DNA of 8,202 nt, from the NCBI GenBank assembly GCA_026786335.1, contig JAJAYG010000415.1, positions 1 through 8,202 of the forward strand, written 5' to 3'. The stretch comes from Chitinophagales bacterium (lineage in GTDB: Bacteria > Bacteroidota > Bacteroidia > Chitinophagales > UBA10324). The notes under the pieces are model-generated. The model made no database searches. It saw only the letters and a list, made by a program, of their open reading frames with translations, and was not told the origin of the DNA. The translations under genes and the position numbers were made by a program. This document shows positions 1-6,680 of the stretch, piece after piece. Numbering within the stretch: position 1 is the stretch's first letter; every line of letters starts with the position of its first letter.

Positions 1-628
1 CATCTTCAGTGGTAATGTTTGAAGCAACACACAAAAGTGTTAAAGGGAGTAATGTTTCTAAAACATCTTTCAGCAACCCATCATTTCTATAGGGAGTTTC
101 CATAAAAATTTGTGTCTGCTGTTTTCGTTTAGATTCTTCTTCTAATTGTTTCAGTTTCTTTTTTCTCTCAATGGATGAAACAGGCAAGTAGCCGTGAAAT
201 GCAAATTGTTGTCCATTTAATCCGCTTGCCATTAGCGCAAGAAAAATAGAGGAAGGTCCAATGAGTGGAACCACTTGAAAATTATTTTGATGTGCCCACT
301 TTACAACAGAACTTCCGGGATCAGCAATTCCCGGGCAACCGGCTTCTGATATTACGCCAATGTTTTTTCCATTCTTTAAAAACGATTTCATTTTTTCATC
401 AGCAACAAAGGCATTGTTGTTTTCAACGGCGATCATTGTTCCTTTATCAAAATCATTTTTGTAACCAATGCTGCGTAAAAATCTTCTTGCTGTTCTTTCA
501 TTCTCAACTAAGAAGTAATCAATGGCAAAAATTATTTCTTTGCTTTGTTTCGTATAAAAATCCGGTGAGCCCTCGCCTAATGAAGAAGGGATGAGAATAA
601 TTTTACCTGATGCATTGTTTCTTTTCAT
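1..628 (-). CDS. RsmI-like SAM-dependent methyltransferase (tetrapyrrole methylase fold), 3' end beyond window
   Basis: Reading leftward from the ATG at 628, 209 codons stay open to the left edge, so the C-terminus is missing. The protein starts MKRNNASGKIILIPSSLGEG. It carries the glycine/proline-rich SAM-binding motif EAGCPGIADPGS at about residues 95-106, then IGPSSIFLALMASGL at 123-137 and FHGYLP at 144-149, the hallmarks of the RsmI branch of the tetrapyrrole (corrin/porphyrin) methylase superfamily, COG0313 type. RsmI 2'-O-methylates C1402 of 16S rRNA, but canonical RsmI has an AEDTR-like stretch where this protein has VENERTARRF (41-50). As I recall, Bacteroidota carry a second, short RsmI-like paralogue with that VENxRTARR signature, so I call the family and do not assign rsmI; its substrate is not known from sequence. 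It is divergent from the glycosylase gene. No signal peptide is seen, so it should be cytosolic. Confidence 0.88.
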   Translation of the reverse strand, partial: MKRNNASGKIILIPSSLGEGSPDFYTKQSKEIIFAIDYFLVENERTARRFLRSIGYKNDFDKGTMIAVENNNAFVADEKMKSFLKNGKNIGVISEAGCPGIADPGSSVVKWAHQNNFQVVPLIGPSSIFLALMASGLNGQQFAFHGYLPVSSIERKKKLKQLEEESKRKQQTQIFMETPYRNDGLLKDVLETLLPLTLLCVASNITTED

Positions 629-702
629 TTGTAATCATTAAAAAAATCATTGGTAAAATAGCAACTTATTAAAGCACAGCTACAATTCTTAAAAATTGTT
701 TG

Positions 703-766
703 CCGCAGATTACGCAGATGAACGCAGAACAGATTTTTTATCAGCGAAATTCTGCGTAATCTGCGG
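703..766. repeat. Perfect 16-bp inverted repeat, REP-like palindromic element
   Basis: The arm CCGCAGATTACGCAGA at 703-718 is exactly the reverse complement of TCTGCGTAATCTGCGG at 751-766, with a 32-base loop between them. The loop holds a further partial copy of the arm (ACGCAGA at 722-728). The outer flanks are A-rich on the left and T-rich on the right, giving a hairpin-like unit of roughly 690-780. The arm is much more GC-rich than its surroundings and similar CGCAGATTACGCAGAT strings are familiar as dispersed intergenic repeats in Bacteroidota genomes. It lies between two divergent genes, ending about 22 bp before the glycosylase ATG, so it could affect that gene's transcript leader. There is no second copy inside this window. 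Confidence 0.75.
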
Positions 767-788
767 GGAAATTTTTTTACAACAGTAA

Positions 789-1394
789 ATGAAAAAACTT
801 CCCCAATCTTTTTACATGGATGCCGATGTATTTAAAGTTGCAAAAAAGTTATTGGGAAAATTTTTGGTAACAAATTTCAATGGCATTATTACTTCGGGCA
901 TGATCACAGAAGTGGAAGGATACAATGGAGAAATTGACAGCGCATCACATGCATTCAAAGCTCGCAGAACGCAACGCAATGAAATCATGTACGCAACAGG
1001 TGGAACAGCTTACGTTTATATCTGCTATGGCATTCATCATCTCTTTAATGTGATCACCAATGAAAAAGATATTCCGCATGCAATACTTATAAGAAGCATT
1101 GAGCCGGTTGAAAATATTGATGTGATGATGAAGAGAAGGGGAAAGAAAAAATTAGACTACGCACTCACTGCCGGGCCCGGCGCACTTTCAAAAGCATTGG
1201 GCATTCACATTAAACACAATGGAGAATTATTGTACAGCAATTTAATTTGGATCGAAGACAGAGGTGTAAAAATTCATTCCCGAAAAATAGTTAGCACGAT
1301 AAGAGTTGGAGTTGAAGGTGCAGGAAGAGATGCGCGACTTCCTTACCGCTACATCATCGAAGGAAATAAATGGATTACCAGAACGCCGAAATAA
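789..1394 (+). CDS. mpg: DNA-3-methyladenine glycosylase, AAG/MPG family
   Basis: This 201-residue protein is a monofunctional base-excision-repair glycosylase of the AAG/MPG family, which flips out and removes alkylated purines such as 3-methyladenine, and hypoxanthine. Visible motifs in order are TEVEGYNG (40-47), SHAF (53-56), RTQRNEIMY (60-68), YVYICYGIHHLFNVIT (75-90), IRSIEP (101-106), TAGPGALSKALGI and the C-terminal GRDARLPYRYIIEGNKWI. By alignment with human AAG, the catalytic Glu125 corresponds to E43, the intercalating or base-stacking residues Tyr127, His136 and Tyr159 to Y45, H54 and Y77, and Asn169 to N87. All key residues are therefore present and the length fits bacterial members. 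The ATG at 789 is favoured because MKKLPQSFY begins just before the conserved region. No Shine-Dalgarno is visible, as is usual in Bacteroidota. It is a single-gene unit closed by the terminator at 1420-1451. Confidence 0.96.
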   Translation: MKKLPQSFYMDADVFKVAKKLLGKFLVTNFNGIITSGMITEVEGYNGEIDSASHAFKARRTQRNEIMYATGGTAYVYICYGIHHLFNVITNEKDIPHAILIRSIEPVENIDVMMKRRGKKKLDYALTAGPGALSKALGIHIKHNGELLYSNLIWIEDRGVKIHSRKIVSTIRVGVEGAGRDARLPYRYIIEGNKWITRTPK

Positions 1395-1419
1395 ATTTTG
1401 ATTTTCATTACCCAAAAAT

Positions 1420-1451
1420 AAAAGCCAACCTCAAACAAGAGATTGGCTTTT
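1420..1451. terminator. Bidirectional intrinsic terminator between convergent genes
   Basis: AAAAGCCAA (1420-1428) pairs with TTGGCTTTT (1443-1451). The stem continues through one C/A mismatch with CTC (1430-1432) against GAG (1439-1441), leaving a 6-base loop. The A-run before it and the T-run after it let it work on both strands. It sits 26 bp after the glycosylase stop and 17 bp beyond the stop of the leftward PorP/SprF gene, exactly where a shared terminator is expected. Confidence 0.85.
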
Positions 1452-1467
1452 GCATTTTGTACTGCAA

Positions 1468-2490
1468 TTAAAACTGTGGACAGAAAACTTTTTTGTAATG
1501 TTTTGGCGGTGTAATGTTACCGATGTAAGCAAGTGCCAATTCAAAACCGCCTTTACCACCTGTAGCAGGGTTAAGATCTGAAGAGGTGTTTACATCATAA
1601 GCCAATCCAGCCTGAAAACCTTTCATCATTACACCCACAGTTGGAATAATATCATAGCGAATTCTGCTGAAAGCGCCTATGTAAAAAATTTCGGGTGCGC
1701 TGCGTGTTGATGGATTTATGTTGAAACCGAAGTTAGAACCAATCACAAATTCATTGTCGTTATTTTGAAACTGGTATTGACCGAATGGGAAGATGTAGAA
1801 TTTTCTGCTTGCAGCAAATGCCATGCTGCCATGTACTACATAGCGCATATCGAGTTGGTTGTCGCTTGATTCAAAAAATGTTTCATTAGGTGTGGTTAGG
1901 TGATATGCCGCTGCACCAATTTGAAAGCGTGCATACTTTGAAGGCACACCATATAATACGGCACCGGCAGAAAAATCGGAATAAGAAATTTGATAGTATT
2001 TGAAATTTTCAGAAGTAACGCCACCAAAATCTAAACCGGTGAACTCATCACCGAAATCCAGCTTTGCAAAGTCAATACTTTTTTGAACAATACCTCCTTG
2101 CAAACCAACTGCAATATGGTAATTGCCTTCACGATCAAGAGACTGATGGTAAGAAGCAGAAAGCATTGCGGTAAAATTTCTCAGGTTTCCATCACCCGAA
2201 CGATCATTGAGTAACATGATACCAACTCCTAAAAAATTAGGACTTGTTCCACCGCTAAATAATTTCATGTCATATGCAATTGACGGAGTAGAATAAACGA
2301 ATGGTGATGATATACTCGACCATTGATTTTTGTAAATGCCGCCAATTCTGTAGGTGCCATCCATTGAACCGGTGAGTGCAGGATTAAAGCTCATTGGGGA
2401 ATAATAGAATTGCGAAAAGTGCACATCCTGACCCTTAGAAAAAAATACTGTGGATACTAACAGCATTAAAATTGGTAGTGTTTTTTTCAT
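1468..2490 (-). CDS. PorP/SprF family outer-membrane protein (type IX secretion/gliding type)
   Basis: I place the start at the ATG at 2490, giving 340 residues that open with a clean Sec signal peptide (MKKTLPILMLLVSTVFFSKG, cleavage near SKG|QD). An in-frame ATG at 2511 would add MNLTFTT ahead of the signal peptide and is less likely. The mature N-terminus QDVHFSQFYYSPMSFNPALTG matches the PorP/SprF signature (xQDxHFSQFYxxPxxxNPAxxG). The rest is rich in alternating aromatic strands typical of an outer-membrane beta barrel, and the protein ends in CPQF, a common tail in the family. Known members act with the type IX secretion system or are paired with SprB-like adhesins for gliding. No core T9SS gene, adhesin or OmpA-like partner is visible here, so it is one of the many orphan PorP/SprF paralogues and its partner is unknown. 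It lies 88 bp after upp and may have its own promoter. Confidence 0.92.
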   Translation of the reverse strand: MKKTLPILMLLVSTVFFSKGQDVHFSQFYYSPMSFNPALTGSMDGTYRIGGIYKNQWSSISSPFVYSTPSIAYDMKLFSGGTSPNFLGVGIMLLNDRSGDGNLRNFTAMLSASYHQSLDREGNYHIAVGLQGGIVQKSIDFAKLDFGDEFTGLDFGGVTSENFKYYQISYSDFSAGAVLYGVPSKYARFQIGAAAYHLTTPNETFFESSDNQLDMRYVVHGSMAFAASRKFYIFPFGQYQFQNNDNEFVIGSNFGFNINPSTRSAPEIFYIGAFSRIRYDIIPTVGVMMKGFQAGLAYDVNTSSDLNPATGGKGGFELALAYIGNITPPKHYKKVFCPQF

Positions 2491-2542
2491 CGTTGTAAAC
2501 GTTAAGTTCATTAATACAATTTGAAATATGGATTTAAAAATA

Positions 2543-2560
2543 GAATTCTTTTTTGAATTC
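2543..2560 (-). terminator. Weak AT-rich hairpin after upp
   Basis: GAATTC at 2543-2548 and GAATTC at 2555-2560 form a 6-bp stem with a 6-base A/T loop about 19 bp past the upp stop codon. On the minus strand it is followed by TATTTTTA. The stem is short and AT-rich, so termination, if any, would be leaky and some read-through into the PorP/SprF gene is plausible. Confidence 0.3.
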
Positions 2561-2578
2561 AGCTAATTATTTATTTTT

Positions 2579-3238
2579 TCAGTATTGCATCTTGGTTCCA
2601 TAAGCCAGATCTCCTGCATCACCCAGCCCCGGAACTATATATGATTTAGAGTTTAATTCCTCATCAATGGCACATGCCCAAATGGTAACATCACTCATAT
2701 TTTTTGCTATCAGTTCAATTCCTGCACGTGCTGCAATTACGCATGCAAGATGGGTATGTTTCGGTTTACCAATATTAAAAATCTGTTGCAGTGTTTTTAC
2801 CATTGAATTTCCGGTAGCAAGCATGGGATCGGCAAGAATTAAAATTCTGTTTTCAAGCGTAGCACAGGAGAGATATTCGAGTGCAATTTCAAATGAGCCA
2901 TCAGCATGGTGTTTTCTGTAAGCCGAAACAAAAGCGTTATCAGCCTGGTCAAAATAATTCAGCATTCCCTGATGAAGGATAACCCCTGCGCGCAAGATTG
3001 CACCCACAACCGGTTGTTCTTTAAGCATTGGAGTTACAGCATTTCCGAGCGGAGTAATCACATTTCTGTTTTCATACTCCAAGGTTTTACTGATTTCCAT
3101 GGCCAGAATTTCGCCGCAACGCTCCATGTTTTTTCTAAAGCGCATTCTGTCTTTCTGAATTTTCTCATCTCTTATTTCTGCCACAAACTGATTGAGCAAC
3201 GAATTGTTTTGGCTGAGGTTAATTACGTTCATCTTCAT
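2579..3238 (-). CDS. upp: Uracil phosphoribosyltransferase
   Basis: Upp converts uracil and PRPP to UMP in pyrimidine salvage in the cytosol. The 219-residue product has the family's features in order: LRAGVILHQGML (82-93), the PRPP-binding loop ILADPMLATGNSM (134-146), and the C-terminal uracil-binding segment YIVPGLGDAGDLAYGT (200-215). The loop reads ATGN where ATGG is the commonest form, a change that keeps the acidic and glycine positions and is unlikely to abolish function. The length is slightly above the usual 208-215 residues because of a longer N-terminus. ATG codons at 3238 and 3232 are both possible starts. It is the third gene of the leftward run, 52 bp downstream of the deacetylase-like gene, and no permease gene accompanies it. 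Confidence 0.96.
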   Translation of the reverse strand: MKMNVINLSQNNSLLNQFVAEIRDEKIQKDRMRFRKNMERCGEILAMEISKTLEYENRNVITPLGNAVTPMLKEQPVVGAILRAGVILHQGMLNYFDQADNAFVSAYRKHHADGSFEIALEYLSCATLENRILILADPMLATGNSMVKTLQQIFNIGKPKHTHLACVIAARAGIELIAKNMSDVTIWACAIDEELNSKSYIVPGLGDAGDLAYGTKMQY

Positions 3239-3290
3239 TTTAATTCAGAGGCAAAAGGTAAAATATTTTTAGAATCAGGGAAATATTTTT

Positions 3291-4592
3291 TCAGGAAGAA
3301 AGCGCAAGCAGTGCTTCAAACTTTTCGCGCCAGCCCTTCCATTCATTTTCTTCACTCAATAAATCGTTGTGCGCAAGGAACTGAAAGTAGCCATTCACTT
3401 TTTTTACTTCATCAATCAATTGTTTTGATTTTAAAAAAGCATCGGCTGCATTTAATTTTTGATAGTAAAAGAGTGAAGCATCCATAACTGCCAATGGAAA
3501 AATGCGCAACGATGTTGTTTCTTCTTTGGCTAAATTGTACCAGAAAAAGGGTGAAGCAATACCTGCTCTGAAACCAATGAGCGAAGCATAACCCATTGTA
3601 TAATCTTCAGTAATTGCGGCCGCTAAAAGATTTTGATAAGTGAAAGGAAAACTGAGTTTAAGAAAATGCTGGCGGTTGCGGAAAATATTTTTGCCAATAA
3701 TTTTCTCGAGCCGTGCTTTTTCTGTTTTTATTTTTTCGGGAAATGAATTGGATACATAGCTGCAATGAATTCCTGTTTCATTGATTTGTGAAATTCGGTT
3801 GATTAGCGCTCGCAATTCTTTATTGGTGAATAAAATATTTTTATCAAACTTTCCATAATCGCCCAGCAGAAAAAAGTAAATTGCCTTTAGATTAAATTTT
3901 TTATGCAGCGCATTTTGAAAATAAAAAGTGTTGAACGGATCTTTTTTAACCCCCAACAAAACGTTTGTTCGCCCTGTAATTTCTTTAGCACTTAACTTAA
4001 ATAATGATTTTGCAAAACCGCCAAGTGTTCTAAGCAATCCTTTATTTCGGTAAGCGAAAGCAAAATCAATATCATAAGTTAATTGAAATTGAAATGAAGG
4101 TTGCAAAAATGAAAGTTGCGGATAGTGTTGGAGTAAAATTTCTTTTATAAAAATTGCATAATGATTTATTACCGGTACTTCATGAAATTTTTCTTTGTAA
4201 TTCAAACTTTCTTTATCAGGAAATCTCCCATGCTCATCTGATTTAAATGGTAAATATTCCTCATAGCGTGATGCGAGATAGAATGCTGCTGCAAGCGGAT
4301 CGAATGGAATTGCGCTTAGCTCTGCGTGAGCAAAAATTGTTTTTATTCTTTTGTATTCGCCAACAGAAATTTCCTGCTTAGAAATTTCTTTTTCAAAAAG
4401 TAAATCGTGGGCAAACAAAAAAAAATGATTGCCAAATTTTTTCTTGCTGTAATTTAGTTTTGGAAGTGGTGATGAAAGAAATTCATTTTGATCAGTGGTA
4501 AAATGATATTCAGTTTTTATAAGCTCATTGAAAAATAATTGCAATACATATTGAAGGCGAGCAGAATCTTTGGGTGAATAAATTAGCAACAT
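3291..4592 (-). CDS. Polysaccharide deacetylase-like protein with DUF7033-type N-terminal region
   Basis: The 433-residue product resembles the Bacteroidota proteins annotated as polysaccharide deacetylase family with an N-terminal DUF7033 region. Recognisable blocks are FDPLAAAFYLASRYEEYLPF (97-116) followed by HGRFP, LTYDIDFAF (171-179), GIHCSYVSN (274-282), RQHFLKLSFPFTY (307-319), EDYTMGYASLIGFRAGI (329-345) and LAHNDLLSEENEWKGW (406-421). Candidate metal or catalytic residues on a NodB-like fold are D174/D176, H276 and the R307/H309 pair, but the metal triad is not the classical D-H-H arrangement. No signal peptide or transmembrane segment is seen, so the protein should be cytosolic, odd for an enzyme of extracellular glycans and more consistent with a glycan or envelope precursor as substrate. 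The start is a plain ATG, only 12 bp after the upstream dehydrogenase-like gene, implying co-transcription. The substrate is unknown. Confidence 0.85.
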   Translation of the reverse strand: MLLIYSPKDSARLQYVLQLFFNELIKTEYHFTTDQNEFLSSPLPKLNYSKKKFGNHFFLFAHDLLFEKEISKQEISVGEYKRIKTIFAHAELSAIPFDPLAAAFYLASRYEEYLPFKSDEHGRFPDKESLNYKEKFHEVPVINHYAIFIKEILLQHYPQLSFLQPSFQFQLTYDIDFAFAYRNKGLLRTLGGFAKSLFKLSAKEITGRTNVLLGVKKDPFNTFYFQNALHKKFNLKAIYFFLLGDYGKFDKNILFTNKELRALINRISQINETGIHCSYVSNSFPEKIKTEKARLEKIIGKNIFRNRQHFLKLSFPFTYQNLLAAAITEDYTMGYASLIGFRAGIASPFFWYNLAKEETTSLRIFPLAVMDASLFYYQKLNAADAFLKSKQLIDEVKKVNGYFQFLAHNDLLSEENEWKGWREKFEALLALSS

Positions 4593-4604
4593 ACAGCAAT
4601 GAGT

Positions 4605-5288
4605 TCAGAAGGTAAACGCTTCATTTTTTAAATATTTTGTTTTTAGCAGCGGCGCAATTGTGTAGCGATCATCATTGCTGTTTTTCCCAATTGCTTCCAA
4701 TGTTTCATAAATGTTTTTAATTCCTATTCTGTCGCACCATTCAAATGGTCCCCATGGATAATTGGTACCTAACTTCATTGCCTTGTCAATATCTTCCATT
4801 GAAGCAACGCCTTCATCAAAAGAAAAACAAGCTTCATTAATAATCATGCAAATGACTCTGGGTGTTACCATTCCGGTTTCATCTTTTACCTGGTTCCAAT
4901 TCCATTTTAGCTCAGCGGCAAACTTGCTGAAAACTTCTTTGCCTACCTCATTTAGAAAAGAAACTTCTGCCAATGGGCGATTGACGAAAGTTGGAAGGCA
5001 ATTCATTCCAACAAAATGATTCTCATTTGCATTTCTGTTTTCAGAAATTATTTCTCCCAGCGTTTTTTTTACAGCGCAAACAATAATGAGCTTGTTGCTT
5101 AGTGAAGAATATTCTTCAATGGCATTTGATCTTTCATCAGCATTCAAATCAAAAATTGCATCGCAAGTTTGAGCAAGCGCTTTGTCAAAATCATTTTCAT
5201 TTCCCGAAAAAATAATTTCATGATTCGAACCGAGTTTCAATTTCAACTCATCGATTCTTTTTATTTCTCCTATTGCGTAAATCTTCAC
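4605..5288 (-). CDS. 3-hydroxyacyl-CoA dehydrogenase-like protein, probably catalytically degenerate
   Basis: The C-terminal half carries a clear 3HCDH C-terminal domain: ETGMVTPRVICMIINEACFSFDEGVA, then MEDIDKAMKLGTNYPWGPFEWCDRIGI and PLLK near the end. The N-terminal part (KIYAIGEIKRIDELK) aligns with the Rossmann domain region but has no GxGxxG dinucleotide motif. Against human L-3-hydroxyacyl-CoA dehydrogenase, the motif GMHFFNPxxxxxLVEV reads GMNCLPTFVNRPLAEV here, so the catalytic His158 is an Asn, Glu170 is kept, Asn208 of the VNR motif is Pro (VTPR) and Ser137 appears to be Lys. The protein is about 50 residues shorter than the usual 280-residue enzyme. I favour the GTG at 5288 (227 aa, MKIYAIGEIKR). 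A TTG at 5312 would add eight residues but lies inside a good -7-like element, and no in-frame ATG exists upstream. It heads the leftward run. A binding or regulatory role is inferred. Confidence 0.8.
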   Translation of the reverse strand: MKIYAIGEIKRIDELKLKLGSNHEIIFSGNENDFDKALAQTCDAIFDLNADERSNAIEEYSSLSNKLIIVCAVKKTLGEIISENRNANENHFVGMNCLPTFVNRPLAEVSFLNEVGKEVFSKFAAELKWNWNQVKDETGMVTPRVICMIINEACFSFDEGVASMEDIDKAMKLGTNYPWGPFEWCDRIGIKNIYETLEAIGKNSNDDRYTIAPLLKTKYLKNEAFTF

Positions 5289-5309
5289 TATAATTTTATT
5301 TCCCGAAAA

Positions 5310-5317
5310 CAAATGTA
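5310..5317 (-). promoter_or_regulatory. Candidate Bacteroidota -7 element for the leftward operon
   Basis: On the minus strand the bases read TACATTTG, an exact match to the Bacteroidota TAnnTTTG -7 consensus. Transcription would begin near 5303, leaving about 15 bases before the GTG at 5288. I could not find a convincing TTTG -33 partner at the usual distance, so the call rests on one box in an AT-rich sequence. Confidence 0.4.
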
Positions 5318-5421
5318 ACCACGAAGTTCAATTGCTTTGAGTTGATGAATTCATGTTTAGAAAAAAAAGTTCCTAATTTTCGCGAACTGATTTGTATTCA
5401 ACAAACTAAAAGTACTTAACA

Positions 5422-5799
5422 ATGAAAAAAATTATTACCACTCAAAATGCTCCGCAACCAATTGGTCCTTATTCACAGGGTGTTGAAAACGGAAATATGA
5501 TTTTTATTTCGGGACAGGTTGCAAAAGAACCCGCCACCGGAAATCTAATTACTGCAGATATTAAAAGTGAAACCAAACAGGTGATGGATAACCTTAAAGG
5601 AATTTTAGATGCTGCCGGTGTTGATTTTTCGAACGTGGTAAAAACAACCATCTTCTTAACCGACATGAAAAATTTTGCACCAATGAATGAAGTTTATGGT
5701 TCTTATTTCTCAAACGATTTTCCCGCGCGCGAAACAGTTTCGGTTGTTGGTTTACCATTGGGAGTTAATGTGGAGATTTCGATGATTGCGATGAGGTAA
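5422..5799 (+). CDS. ridA: RidA family reactive intermediate/imine deaminase
   Basis: This 125-residue protein belongs to the RidA (YjgF/YER057c/UK114) family, whose archetypal members hydrolyse the enamine/imine intermediates released by PLP enzymes such as threonine dehydratase, protecting other PLP enzymes. Seen in sequence are APQPIGPYSQG (10-20, with the conserved Y17), FISGQV (28-33), the motif NFAPMNEVYGSYF (84-96), FPARETV (100-106) containing R103, which corresponds to the substrate-carboxylate-binding Arg105 of the family, and VEISMIA with E118. All the residues of an active RidA subgroup are in place and the length is typical of the trimer-forming protein. The ATG at 5422 is the only sensible start. 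It is a monocistronic rightward gene whose stop falls only 8 bp from the stop of the convergent transporter gene. Confidence 0.95.
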   Translation: MKKIITTQNAPQPIGPYSQGVENGNMIFISGQVAKEPATGNLITADIKSETKQVMDNLKGILDAAGVDFSNVVKTTIFLTDMKNFAPMNEVYGSYFSNDFPARETVSVVGLPLGVNVEISMIAMR

Positions 5800-5807
5800 G
5801 CGAAATT

Positions 5808-6680
5808 TCATTTCCCAACCAAATAAACACCGAAGAAGATTAATGCCATACCGATAAAATCTACCGGGCTTAATGTTTCGCCCGCTAAAAATCCCCATGA
5901 GAGTGCAACAATGGGCATTAAATAAGTTACCGATGCAGCGAAGAGTGCAGAAGTGCTGTGCACGAGTTTATTAAAGATAATGGATGCAATTGCCGAGCTG
6001 AATACAGCAAGCGTGGCCACATAGAGGAGTGAAGTAAGCGCATCGGGGTTTGCATTAAATGTTTCGATGATTCCTGTTGAATAAAGAAATATTGCAGCAG
6101 GGATTAATACAATGTTGAATGAGATGGATGTTATTGTAATTGGTCTAACTCCTTTAAGATTTGCTTTAAGCAGATTTGCAGATAATCCATAGCAAAATGT
6201 GGCAACTACTATCAGCAAACCATAAACGGCGTTGGATGTTGTACCATGTGATGGCTGTAATAAAATAAGAACAACAGAACCTACAAACGCCACTGCCATT
6301 CCAACAATTTTTATCGGGCTATAAGATGATTGAAAGAAAAAGATACCAAGTACAAAAACCCAAACAGGAGAAAGAGAATTAAGGATGCCGGCCTGCGAGC
6401 TATCAATGTGAACTTGTGCTGCAGTAAATAAAAAGGCAGGAATAAAATTGCCGAACATGCCTTGAATTAAAATAGTTTTCTTTTTCGAAAAATCAACTTC
6501 GTTCCAGCGAAGAATTGCAAAAGGCAAAAGCGACAATGCTGTTATTACGATACGAAGTGCAGCAACCTGCTCGGCACGAAAGGCAACAAGCCCCTTCTTC
6601 ATTAAAATAAAAGAGCTGCCCCAAATTAATGCAAGCAAAAGCAGCATTAACCAATCAAAGAGGCGGGGTTTGTGGTTCAT
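5808..6680 (-). CDS. EamA/DMT superfamily membrane transporter
   Basis: The 290-residue protein has two EamA repeats and about ten hydrophobic helices (approximately 9-29, 36-58, 69-90, 97-116, 122-141, 151-171, 180-201, 212-236, 245-264 and 273-289), the standard architecture of a 10-TMS drug/metabolite transporter in the inner membrane. The first repeat opens with the typical LALIWGSSFILMKKGL (16-31) and the PVWVFVLGIFF region ends it; the second repeat starts near AVYGLLIVVATFCYGLSANLL. Family members export amino acids, nucleosides or other metabolites, but the substrate cannot be predicted here. Its ATG (6678-6680) overlaps the stop of the Rieske gene by one base (TAATG), which implies translational coupling in one operon. 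Confidence 0.93.
   Translation of the reverse strand: MNHKPRLFDWLMLLLLALIWGSSFILMKKGLVAFRAEQVAALRIVITALSLLPFAILRWNEVDFSKKKTILIQGMFGNFIPAFLFTAAQVHIDSSQAGILNSLSPVWVFVLGIFFFQSSYSPIKIVGMAVAFVGSVVLILLQPSHGTTSNAVYGLLIVVATFCYGLSANLLKANLKGVRPITITSISFNIVLIPAAIFLYSTGIIETFNANPDALTSLLYVATLAVFSSAIASIIFNKLVHSTSALFAASVTYLMPIVALSWGFLAGETLSPVDFIGMALIFFGVYLVGK

Noticed and set aside
265..594. Rightward 109-codon open frame
   Set aside because: It lies antisense inside the methyltransferase gene; the translation is rich in F, Q, C and S with no family resemblance, whereas the opposite strand gives clear SAM-binding motifs.
2906..3487. Rightward 193-codon open frame across the upp/deacetylase junction
   Set aside because: It is antisense to two confidently identified genes and has low-complexity, non-family composition.
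5374..5381. TAATTTTC as a -7 box for ridA
   Set aside because: It differs from TAnnTTTG at the most conserved G and no TTTG or TTG lies at the right distance upstream.
5391..5405. TTTGT-ATTCA-ACAAA dyad upstream of ridA
   Set aside because: Only 5 bp per arm in AT-rich DNA with no matching known operator, so it is expected by chance.
5800..5807. Possible terminator between convergent ridA and the transporter gene
   Set aside because: Only 8 bp separate the stop codons and no stem with a T-run is visible there; termination signals, if any, lie inside the opposing genes.
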